DNA of 64,000 bases, taken from positions 1,140,328 to 1,204,327 of the forward strand of contig NW_019091411.1 of assembly GCF_001949145.1 (NCBI RefSeq), read 5' to 3'. Positions 53,161 through 64,000 of the stretch are shown here, piece after piece (positions within the stretch are counted from its first letter, which is position 1; every line of letters starts with the position of its first letter). Origin of the DNA: Acanthaster planci (Eukaryota; Echinodermata; Asteroidea; Valvatida; Acanthasteridae). The notes under the pieces were generated by a model, which was given only the letters and a program-made list of their open reading frames with translations, did not search any database and was not told the origin of the DNA. The translations under genes and the position numbers were made by a program.

Positions 53161-56100
53161 TATTCCTTCATTAGCTCTCCTTAAATTCCGGTTTAAGATT
53201 TATACTTAAAGAAATAAACACCTATAGATTTCGACACATTTCTCGAATCTTATACCAGAAGTACCCATGTTTTAACAGATAAATTGCTTTTCTCTATAAT
53301 AAGAGTAATATTTTAGATAACCCGAAAAACATGAGTTGACACAGTTACTGTATGTGCATGCCCCACCAGAACCCCTAATATAAGCTGGACATTTTCATCA
53401 AGATCCTGATTATTTTAACAACCAAATCCTATTAAACATATCAGTAAAATTGTTAAAGTTTATTTCTTGACTCTCAACACTTGTAAACAAAGAGATGATT
53501 TTGGTTACATGTGCAAATGTGTCTCTTAGTGTGGACCCAAATACAAACTAGCTGTCCTGCTGGTAGATGCCATCCTTCTTGTTTACCAACCATTCAGTCC
53601 ACATGCTATACACTACTCTGGCAGTAGAGAATTCGACAGCCTAAAAATCATAATTTGGTCCGTGCAGGAAATTTTGGGCCTATTTACTGGCCTGCAAACT
53701 TTGATGGGCTTGCCACGTAGCATTAGGAGCAGGATGCTTTTCACGAGAATGATTTAAAACTTGCAATTTGGGGGCCCAGTTTTTATTCATTTTACTGCTA
53801 ACAGTTCTTAATTTAGTCTAAATGTATTTCTTGAGAGTTGAGTACAGTGAGCATAAACTTGCACTTTCAAAGTCCAAATAAATTTTAAAAGCTTTTTGAG
53901 AGACCATTTCCATTTCCCTTCAGGCTGTTCTGAATGACTTACTTAACCAATTTTGAGGTTTGTGCTGCATCATACAGTGAAAACAGTTCTATGAGGAAAA
54001 GTTCATACTCTTTAAGTTACAGCTCAGTTTAAGAGAAAGGTCATATATCAAAATGCTGTTTAAAATATAATGTAAAATAAAAAGCGCTTAAAAGTTGACT
54101 TTTTCACCAGACTTTGCATAAAAGACTGCCACGTTCAGTACTCAGTGGAAAGAGCAAAGACTACTCACACCCACAAGCAAAGATTTATGTGGCCATTTAG
54201 CTTGGACGTCATTTTAAAAATCTTGTATTTGTATCAAAGTAGTCACCTCTCTAACATTTTAAAATTTTCATTTGGACAAAGCTTGTTTTTTGAAAAAAGA
54301 TTATGAGGGCCAATTTTTCAGTGTATTGATTCTTTGATTAATAAATAGCCACAATGCAAGTTCCATCATATACTGGTACATGTACATGTCCAATTTAACA
54401 CTGTCAGATTTTATGAGCAGCTCTTATAAATGAATTATGAAGTAGATAATCAAGTGCCATCATGCTGTGGCACCTTGGTCCATGTAAGAAAGAGAAGGGA
54501 AATCAGATACTACAGACCCATAGCCACCTGCTCAGATGGCAGTGCCAATTGATTGATTTTTGCTAACGCCAGGGCCCGGAAATTGCCTTTTTGTGTGTGA
54601 AGCAATGCCTGAATACAACTTGAAATGACATCTGGGGAAAAGGTCATTAATTGTAAAATAAAATGACTTTTGAGCTCCTGGAAATTGGATACCAGGTATT
54701 CACAACAGTTCTATCTTCTGTAAATGTTGTTGTGGTAACTATGCATTAGGCTAAGGTTTGCATCAGACTCGGTGATAGTCAGCCAAATTTATGATTATGT
54801 TGCCCAAGAATCAAAACCCTTGTTTCAGAAATGAAAAGAATGCGGATATAGTTTACCTCTGCACCTACTCTTGGGAACAGAGGTAAAAATGTTGGCAAAA
54901 ACAGTGTCAGTGAGCCAGTGTCTGCAACTTGTTGGTAAGAACTCACCCTCTGAAGGTCATTTTGAGATGTGAGAGATAAATAGCTTGGGACAATTCAACT
55001 ACAGTGCTGTTTGCCAAACTTTTGATTGGATGTTCAACATTGTTATGTCTCAAGGCACTATAGTGACTCTGTTGTTAATCTCAGTTTTTACAGATGTAGG
55101 CCTACTTGTTAAAATACAGGTTGCAGTATATGTGTGCATCTGGAGGGTATATTCCACCAAATCGTTGGATTTCTGCACTGCCAGCTCATTAATATTTTGT
55201 GATCCCACAGGGTTTTAACAATAATAAAACATACCATAATCAGGAGGATCATATAGAGATATTTCTATAAATCACAAATTTGGGGCTTGATAGTTTCAGT
55301 TCAAGATAGTTTTCTTTCACAAAAAGCCCCAACCTGTAGGGCCTATTTTGGATAGAGGCAGGCAGTTACATTCAGAGCCAAGTGCATAGTTTTACTACTA
55401 TTCTAGGGGTAACTTCGGGGAAAGGTGAATAAAAAAATTGTGTGGCTAACCCCAATAAAATTGGAATGAAAAGTGAGCTTCTGGCCATAATCTTGAATTC
55501 CCAGTGAAAAACTGGAGGCCAACCTCTTCCCGAGAATCAACACGCGGTGCTATTTCCGCCCGATCTTGCACTGTTTTCTGTGGGCGCGTATTTGGTGTAG
55601 TGCATTCTGTAAAGTAAAATTCAATGTATTTGAAATTGTGCATTGATATGTGAATGTACATGCCATATTTTTGACTTAATAATTTCTTACACCGCACTGG
55701 GCTCAGAGGTTTTTGGTGACAGGTGGCATTAAATCCTGAGTCGTGAAGTTGAGGGAGGACAAAGAACATGACCTACGCAAAAAAGTGTTTAATGTTTGCA
55801 GAAAGGCTTTACTCCAGGATTTTGTCATGTTGGACAGACTGTGTAGATGTCAAGAAACTTGAGCATCGTGTTTAAATGAAGCATAATGCCTACACTAGTA
55901 ATCCTCATGTGCTTACAGAAATATGAGTCAACTACATTACATAGATAATGTTCGTTTGGTTTGTCTACAAAATGTACATAAATACCATAGAGCTGAGCAC
56001 ATTTGTGTTTTCACACGAATCTACTATGTGTACAAACATAGTATGAAAAACTTGAAATCTTGTATAGCTTTTTCATGGCTATTTGCATTCAATTTGCATA

Positions 56101-57538
56101 TGTGGATCTATATTATAAAATGACATGCCAGAGCTGACATGCCAAAAAACTGAGCAAGCAATCAGTAAAGTTAGTTTTGCTCCGCAAAATGCACAACGTA
56201 AATGCTAACACTGCAGATACAACATTAAATATCATAAAACAGGCTATACACTGTATGTTAATCATGTGATGCGTCACGTAATTTGAGTTTATTATATTCT
56301 ACAGTATGTTCATGAGTTCATATTGTCTGTGCCTGGCAGGCATCAAAACTTTTTTAATTGGGAAAGGATGAATTAGCGCTCCTGTAAATTTAATAGCTCA
56401 GTGATAGTCACAGAAGATAAAAATGATTCACTTGGATTGAATAAGAATCTGCTTAAATACAGCAAACTAGAAAACAAACAACTTAACAAGAAGAAAACAA
56501 AACACGCCCTCCAGAAATATTGGGCAAATTGTATGCCATGGGGGAGCGGAGAGTTATTTGTTTTCAGGGTTATTCAATATGCTGTAGATGTGGTGCCCCT
56601 GCACCTCTACAGTCACAGAGGAGAAAGGAAACCAAGGGCAAAAGGTTATCACAAGTATGAAACTGGAATGACCCACTGGTCACCATAGAACTATAAGACA
56701 AATCATGCTTTAGTACCTGTGTAAAGTTCAGTTGATTTCACAGGTGGCAAATTATTGAGGTGTAAAAATTGCCGTGGGAATCAAGGGGGGAAAGTACCAT
56801 TATATTCTGTCAATAAAGCAGTCAACAACGACTTTCATTTCTTATTGTCTGCTCTGTCTCTTATTTTCTTATTCAAATGAAGAACAAATATTGATTTGTA
56901 GTTGTGAATAATTGATTCAGGTTGGGCTTTAGTTGATGAAGTAGAGGCGTGCATGTGTACGTGCTGTGTCACTTGTTTTGATTGGGTCTGTGGCTGCTCA
57001 ACGTCACTTGAAATCCGGGATAAAGTCCACCAATTGAAATATTGCTAACGGTTGCCCCAGACCACGAACACAACATCTCAAGTATCCTTCATTTGCCGAG
57101 ACACACACGCATGTTTTGCCCGAATCCGGTTAACCCATGTGAGAGAATTTATTCCCGACATGCCATTACATCTCTGCCAAACTTCTCAATAATTAATCTA
57201 ATTGGATCAGGTCTTGTGTCAGCTGTTGTTTGCGTTGTCTCTCATTATTCTTCCCTGGTTCGTGTTAACACAGGCTGAGTGCACTGTTTGCCAGGATGCA
57301 GTAGCTGCTATTGATGCAACAGGCCAATGCAAAGAACCTACGCTACGTTGAAAAAAAAGGCAGTCAACAAGCCAATGGATGGCATCATTATGGGAGAACC
57401 ATCGACTCGTTAGATGTTGTTTCAAGACAAACATTTGCTGGAACTCTCGGACCAATGCTTGCATGAAACTTGGCACAACCCATCAAGCCATTTTTTCCGA
57501 TAGCGCATAAACACCTAGATCAAACAGGGAGATTGATA
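53161..57538. other. Region upstream of the NSUN7-like coding exon, no other gene seen
   Basis: No recognisable coding sequence. Splice-acceptor-like TTAACACAG occurs just before 57273, which could open the exon that holds the NSUN7-like start codon. Confidence 0.35.
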
Positions 57539-57905
57539 ATGGCCCTTCTGAGTCAACACTATGGTGGCAGGGTACCGGGGATGATTAAGGCACACAGCTC
57601 GGTGCCGAGCACTCGCAGAAAAGCCGACAGCATCCCCACCAGCACGATGAGCGCCGGTGGGTGTGAAGTCACGTTGGATGGCATTCCCATCCTCCCAGAG
57701 AACTCGGACCGCGGCCAGGGCTGCAACCACGTCATCTATCACTATGCCAGCCAGGTGTTTGGGAGTTTGCGGCCGGCCAAGAAGACAGACAAACTGTTAC
57801 TGGATGTGGATCTTAGGTCAGGGAAGGAGCCACCAAAGCTGACAGCAATCAAGGATGAAAGGGCCAAGAGGAAAGTGTACGATTTGGCATTTGATGCTCT
57901 AAAAT
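57539..57905 (+). CDS. NSUN7: NSUN7-like coding exon 1
   Basis: Begins MALLSQHYGGRVPGMIKAHS with a Ser/Thr/Arg-rich segment, then the conserved NSUN7 N-terminal block up to LAFDALK. The donor AAAT|GTAAGT splits a Tyr codon. Confidence 0.8.
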
Positions 57906-60900
57906 GTAAGTTAATTGTTACCATATTACATGTACTTGTACTTAGGAAAAGTTTCATTTTTCCCCATATAGCAATAACAACTGACATGCATACATTTTTA
58001 TTCCTTCAGCATGGCTGTTGTGTATTGAGGTCCATTGCATGGGCAGTGCTGGCTGGGTTGTGCTGTGGGCTGTACCTGTAGGTTTTGTAGATGGTGATGT
58101 TTGTCATGTGGAGAAGTAATGTGTTTTCGTGGCATTATTTTGCAATACACTGTACCCTATTCCACAAAGCACACACAATGTGGTTGTGATGCTTAACACA
58201 TTGTAAGTTGGACCGCACAATATGCTTTTTTTTTGGACGTGCGAAAATGACACTGTTTTATAACACATGAAACATGCGCTGCGCACCTGGCCACGTTGAA
58301 GTGCATCACATCTTCATGTCAGAACAGTCATCTAAGTTGCTGCATCGTTTTACTGAAAAGCTTATGCACATTTTATTGAGTCTAGATTAAAATTTCAATT
58401 TGCAAAGGAACAGTCGAGTCACTTCATGTCATGTGAGTGCAAGATTGTTATGTATCAATTTCATGTAGCATTTTATAACCCAGGCCATAGTCCACCAGAC
58501 AAGTACATACATATGCACACTGTAATCATCAAACACAGAGCAGTATCGCCTGCCAGATTTACACAAGTCACTAATCTTATCACAATGTTGATCATTGGTT
58601 CATTTGTGTTATGTGAGCTTTTTAGTCCCAGAACAAACAAATTTTCTGTAAAATCAGATAACGAAGGCTAAGGAATTATTTAAAAATGTCTGTTAAGCAC
58701 TGGTATTTCATATCACACCTTATGCCAAGTTGCAACTGAGCCAGGTGTTTCTTTTCTTTTTTAGAAGGCAGCTCATAATAAAATTATCCATATTCAAGTG
58801 TTAAGATTTTGTTCTTTCAGTTTTTTAAAGCTGAACTTGTACTTGAAATGAGTCAAAAGCATCCATTTGTGTCTAAACAAAAATGATTTGAACCAGCAAT
58901 TAAAAGTGTCCAGAACTGATTCGTGGCAAATTGGATTAAAATTCTATCATGGATTGGAAAGGTCACAAGTATTACTTCCAAGCAAAACAAACCTGCTGTT
59001 TCTTTTTAACTGATTACAAAAGGCTGTGAGGAAAGTGAGAGTTTCAAGGTAGATTTCAAGTACGACAACACCTGACGTCAATGAATGTGTAATGGACTAC
59101 CAGGTTCATCACCAGTGCATTGTTTGTTGGCGGTATTGATTTCCATCAGTAGCTGTGTAAACATGTCAACAGCTGATTCCTGAAACAAATATTCAGCAGC
59201 TAGAAAGGATTGAATTTGGCAGTAATTGAATACTTTGTCCCTTGGATTAAACTCTCCTTTTAAAAATTTAAAATAGAAAACCTTATATTTTATAACTGAA
59301 AATAGTTCAGTATTTCACGGAAAAAAGAGGGATAAAATGGCAGGTCCGACACTGCACACTTAACCCCTTTTGGTTGAAAACCCCAGGTGTCATTTGTACA
59401 AACTCCTTTCACAAATTATATTTAGGGGAAAGTTTTTTGGTGCGTCTTTTGTTGGAGTTAGCTCTCCTGTCGCATGAGAAAACTTTGTGGATCAATAAAT
59501 GCTGTTAATGGCTGTTGTGTCTACAAGAGAGGTCCTAACTCATTTGCCCTGTGTATTTGTCCAGGAAGGAACATTGTAATGTGATGGGCTAGGAAAGTCA
59601 GTGGAGTGTACATTGTGTTGTTTTTGCATGTCTCAAGGTTGTACAAACAATCCATCTTAGAAAGCAACTCTTCGGAACCAATTCATTTTGTAACTTGTAC
59701 TTGATGCCATGGTTTTCTTGAACACCCATGGTGTACCGGTATATATCTTATCTGCATAATGAATGGCGTAGTTAAGACATAGCAATACTCATTTATTTAA
59801 TCTCCCACCTCACACATTGGTTGATTTATATTCACGTGGGTTTACATCCCCCCAGTCACTGTCAAATCTGCATCACCTTTGAACCAGTAATTTTGCATTA
59901 CTTCCCTTCAAGCTCAGTAAATATAACATTTGTTCTATAGGCTGTAGATATGTCTGATGCATAACAGACAGCCTGCCTGATAGACAGACAGACATCATCA
60001 GCCAGGTCTTATCAATCTTAAAAGAGCAAGTTTCAACTTTGTTTTTTTTTCTGACTACTGCACTTTTAAAAAAGTAATACTTGCACAACCCTTACATGTG
60101 TATTTAGTGAGGACAACAGGAATGTGTTTTCCCGGAGCTTGAAATCTGTTCTACACCCTTACATGTGTTTTACGGAGTCGGTGTACATGTAGATCCAGGG
60201 GCAGGTTCTCAGATCAGCTGTATGAGAGAATTAGCAGAAACCTGTGTGTTCCTGTTTGCAAACTCTTTGAACAATAATTGCCGCTCGTAACAGTGTTGTG
60301 ACCCATAAAAGACGGGTCCCCTCTTTGAATGGCATTCCAAAGGAATTGTGTTAGTGAAAGCCTGCAGTGTTATTTCGCAGCACAGTGAGTAGCCATTGGA
60401 ATCAAAGTCTTGTGAGATCGATAAAACATGACCATTAGAGTATGTTGCAGTGAAGAACTCTGTGATGTTGACATTTAGGTCTACATGTAAGTGCCTGTAC
60501 ATGTCAACACCTACTCGTACGTGTACAATGTAGAGGTCCATATACATGTACATGTGCACGTGTACATGTGTATTCCTTTTTTACCATAACAGCAAACCTT
60601 TTTTTCAGGTAAACAGCAAGCCAGTCTTGTATGTAAGTAGGGTTGGTGGAGCAATGGGTAACCAAATAGTATTAGAACAGAAAGTGTTCAGTTCGAAGAC
60701 TTTAACATGGTCAGTATTTATTTAACTTATAGGGAAATGGCATTTCGTATTTTAAACCCAAGGCAGAATAATGCCAGACTTGAGGAGACATGTCACTTAC
60801 TAGCTTGGTCTGGCCTGGTTTGCTTTAATGAAAAACTGACAAGTGAGTAGGGGATTGAGGAATTCCAGAAGAAAATAGAGACAGCAGACCTCTTGTAGGT

Positions 60901-63900
60901 TAATAGGTACATGTATGGACAGTTTGTAGTGGGAAAAGTGTAATAGACTCCTTTACACTGTAGTAGTCCGTTGATACACAGTGAACTCCAAATAAGTGGC
61001 TACAGAGATTTTTTTATTTTAAGGCGCAGTGATGGCTTTGCTTCTGTTGCCAAATACGTGTAAAAGTATCTTGTTTTGAATTGGAAAAACATGCCGTTTT
61101 TCTTTTCTTTTTCATTAAAAAGTGAGAAAAGATCTTGGGTGGTCGGTAAAATGAAACAAAGTTTTACAGAAGAACTGTTGATTTGGGCTTCATATCAAAG
61201 CAAAGATTTTTTTTGCGTAGTGTTCCCCACGATAATTATATTTTCCTGCTCTTCCAGAGTGATTTCATTTTTTTGTCATCCTGTGCCTTGTCATCCCATC
61301 CATCCAGCCATCTGTCTCGTCACTTGATCGAACAAAGTGCATAAGTTCCGTCTCCGATGATAATAAATGATGGAATACAGAAGTCATATTAATCTTCCTT
61401 ATAAATCATTTACTAACCTCTCTCTTGTTCTATCTTTGCTTATAATCTCTTGCTTTCACATGTTTGTCAGTGATGGATTCTTGCCTGGCTCTCTTCATAA
61501 TGGACTCCGATTTCCATCCTCTTGATTAATCAATTGAATTTTCCAGCTAAAAGTCAGTTTTGGTGTTTTTTAATGCACATGTGCTACATGTATATATATA
61601 TGTTTTTAGAACTTTTGGCTGAGCCTAATAGCCCTAAATACTAAAAATTACTACTTAGTAGTAAAATGTAGTATTCAACACTGTCGCTTGTAACAGGACA
61701 TGACCTTATTGTTCTCTGAAGCCACAAAATACAATAGGTTAGGCCCCCAAAAAGTCTCCGGTTTCTGGTCGCCCCGCACATCACCGTAGACCTGCGCATC
61801 GGCAAAATAAAGAATATTTTATTTTGCATATAACAATTTCCAAAAGCCGTCAAACTTAAACGTACTTGATCGGCAGGAATTCTGCTACTGCGTAAGTTTA
61901 GCATGTTTTTGAGTACTACAAGCCAAATTTTATGCAGAGCTGTTAGACATACCAGTACCAGTGCCACCAGCAGGCATTACATGTATGTTTCAGATGGAAT
62001 GAATTGGCTTACACCATTTTTTTGAAGGGGGGGGATGGGGTTTGCAGAAATTGTACAGTCATCCCACTTTGCAGTCGGTGATCCTGGACACTTAATGGTG
62101 ATAAATACTGGATGCACTCATCGGTGTCTTAGCAGCAAAAGGAGAATCTGGGGGAATTCTGATTGATGAGTGTCATTAGTCAGACATCTCTGGAGAAAAA
62201 TGGAGGAAATTCATATTTGATCTTGACTGTTCTTGACTAATGTCGAGTGCTCTGTATTTGCCATGCACTCAGTCATATGAGGACCTTATTTCTTTTTTCC
62301 CCCCACATTAGCCCCCTTATCTCATTCATTCATTCAATTAAACAAAATTTGGATTATTGGCTATGGATAAATTGGGTAGGCTGGCTGCATTGATGTGGTT
62401 GGAAATAGCAGTTAATTCTACATTGTTGGAAAGGAAGAAACCTGTTTCTTTAATACATTTTGAGGGGGAACTGAGTCTTTCAGAAGACCTCAAGATACAT
62501 GTATGTGTTTTCTTCCTGTATGTCTTTATTTGAAGAGTGTGAACCAGTCACAGTTCTAGATTAAACTTACGACAAGAGGGCAAATTGGAAAGGACATTGG
62601 TCAAATATTTGAAAGTGGGAGAGTTTTGAGTTGCATGTAGTTTCTTTGAGTTCCTTTTCTTTCAAATCTTATCTTTCAATAATTTTAGAAACATGGAAAT
62701 GTGTGAAAATTGTGTCTAATTTGTTTTAATTGCATCATTCGGGAAATGTAATCAAAGAGTTTTACATGTATCTTCATGAGAGGGACCACATAAAGGTCTG
62801 AGGGGGGCATTTAACTCAAGTTTCCCATTGACTTTAAGGTACAGGTTGTCCCTACCATGCATGTGTGCCTGCTGTATACAGATTTGGAGCAGCCAATTGC
62901 ATGTACATGTAGCTGACTAAACATAGCACTTAACATGTCCTGTGGTATATTTGCTTAGAACTGTAGAATTGGCTGATCCATCAAATCACTATTTCCAACA
63001 TTCCTTTGGTTTAATGCAGTAAGTACACATGTAGTTCAAGTGCGTGCAGTTTCAATATAATGCACATGTACGTGTATGTTTGCTTTGGCTGTTAGACAGG
63101 TGTTCAAGTGTTGGGCAAACCTGGGACTGTGGGGCACCATTGTATGGAATCTCGCTTTCACTACAGAATTTCCTATGAAACCAGTTCAGCATATTGAAAT
63201 ATGCTGGAGGATAGAACGCTGAGAATACTGGATGTACTTTTTTGTGTGTGTATACAAAAGTATTTGACAGTCGTCAGATGTAAAGTGTTTGCTTATGATG
63301 TCTTGTCTGTTCTTGAAATTGAACATTGTGTAGAAATGACAACGAAAACATGTCTCATAGTTCTGGTGCTGATCTGTGTTGGTCAGCAAACACGGTTTCT
63401 GTTGATCATGTTGTTTTGTTGCTTCGCCAACTTTAAGCATTGGCATGTTATAGATTATGATCTACATGTACCATACCTTGTTATGCAAAACAAGAACTAT
63501 GACTCTAACATACCGCATTCATACCACAACTTCATTATGAGACAATGATTTTAACAAGTAGATGTATGATGGTAGTTATTTCGGTAATTTACCCCAATTC
63601 ACATGAATCATTTGGCACTTCATGAGCAAGTGGGTGTAATTTCCGAAGATTAGTTGATTCATAGAGCAAAGTTCTTTGCTCTGTGGTCTATTTGAAGCTC
63701 AGATGGAAATAAATTGTTCGTCCAGTGTAGCGTTACCTATGTTTATACATTTGTCAATTGAAACACAATTAATTAGTAGTTTCTGGCTCTATTCTTACAA
63801 TCCATTAGCACAATTGGAATAAGGAATGTTGAGCTGAGAAACTTCACTCATTTTTTTATGTGTGTCTGTTGTAATATTAATCATTTACAGTTCCTGTTAT

Positions 63901-64000
63901 AATTTTTTACAAGGTTTGTACATCTTAGGATTCAAGGTTTGTATTGTTAATATTACAGATCAAGCCTTATTGGAGGATATGCTAGTGGACAGTGGTTACT
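57539..64000 (+). CDS. NSUN7: NSUN7-like RNA methyltransferase family protein, 5' part, runs off the window
   Basis: Coding exon 1 (57539-57905) starts at ATG in context ATAATGG and gives 122 residues plus one base. Coding exon 2 starts at 63959 after ATTACAG and continues past the edge. The spliced protein reads VIYHYASQVFGSLRPAKK, LLLDVD, KVYDLAFDALKYQALLEDML VDSGY. This follows human NSUN7 (VYVMAANIFQGIR...YELAFSALKYQDILETILID). NSUN proteins are SAM-dependent RNA m5C methyltransferases; NSUN7 is linked to sperm motility, and its catalytic domain would lie outside this window. The open frame extends 5' of the ATG only through a TTG after a TGA at 57464, so 57539 is the first in-frame ATG. 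An upstream coding exon cannot be excluded. Confidence 0.8.
57906..63958 (+). other. NSUN7-like intron 1
   Basis: A 6-kb intron with no internal gene recognised. Holds a TACATGTACATGTG palindrome cluster at 60480-60570 and short GACA repeats near 59985. Confidence 0.6.
63959..64000 (+). CDS. NSUN7: NSUN7-like coding exon 2 (truncated by window end)
   Basis: Completes Tyr and reads QALLEDMLVDSGY. The join creates ALKYQALLEDML, matching ALKYQDILETIL of human NSUN7. This independent match across the splice is the main support for the whole gene call. Confidence 0.8.

Noticed and set aside
57470-58081. 203-residue reading of the NSUN7-like frame starting at TTG and running into the intron
   Set aside because: The TTG start is not credible in a eukaryote, and the sequence after 57905 is intronic. 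The match across the donor to 63959 fixes the exon end.

Overview
This is a eukaryotic, intron-rich and repeat-rich assembly window, interrupted by one 839-base run of N. It most resembles a marine invertebrate deuterostome. The reasons are a GLYR1/NPAC orthologue and a V-ATPase c subunit very close to the vertebrate ones, many TACATGTA palindromes, tRNA-derived SINE relics and numerous short inverted-repeat elements. Species cannot be fixed by eye; an echinoderm is my best guess. There are no bacterial operons, CRISPR arrays or viral genes.

Layout. (1) About 0.8-38.6 kb, minus strand: one gene of about 36 kb, GLYR1 (NPAC/N-PAC/NDF), reconstructed as 14 coding exons that splice in frame from an ATG at 38497 to a TGA at 2428. 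It has a PWWP domain, a basic linker and a beta-hydroxyacid dehydrogenase fold. (2) Inside its largest intron, on the plus strand at 17690-19266, lies an intronless gene for a type I membrane protein with the order signal peptide, LRRNT, LRRs, LRRCT, EGF, FN3 and transmembrane helix. This is the architecture of vasorin (VASN), with few LRRs and one reading-frame break. (3) At 40748-43608, plus strand and divergent from GLYR1, is a complete three-exon ATP6V0C (V-ATPase 16-kDa proteolipid, 152 aa). (4) At 57539, running off the right edge, are the first two recognised coding exons of an NSUN7-like RNA methyltransferase family gene. From memory, human GLYR1, VASN and ATP6V0C all lie in 16p13.3, so this may be an old linkage group.

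The rest is intronic and intergenic sequence full of mobile-element debris. It includes two hAT-type MITEs with 8-bp target duplications, a 356-bp TIR family in three copies (one nested in another repeat whose unoccupied copy is also in the window), several hairpin MITEs, a piggyBac-like TTAA element, tRNA-derived SINEs including a head-to-head pair, a two-copy dispersed repeat, a decayed LINE reverse transcriptase, and a diverged array with a period of about 190 bp at 52.35-53.16 kb.

The genes are not a pathway: chromatin/transcription elongation (GLYR1), membrane signalling (vasorin-like), organelle acidification (ATP6V0C), and a putative RNA m5C methyltransferase relative (NSUN7-like). Points most worth checking are a lysine in GLYR1 at the catalytic position that human GLYR1 has lost, the nested vasorin-like gene and its frameshift, a TFE/MITF-type M-box before ATP6V0C, a ZNF143/Staf-type site before GLYR1, and the 190-bp array.
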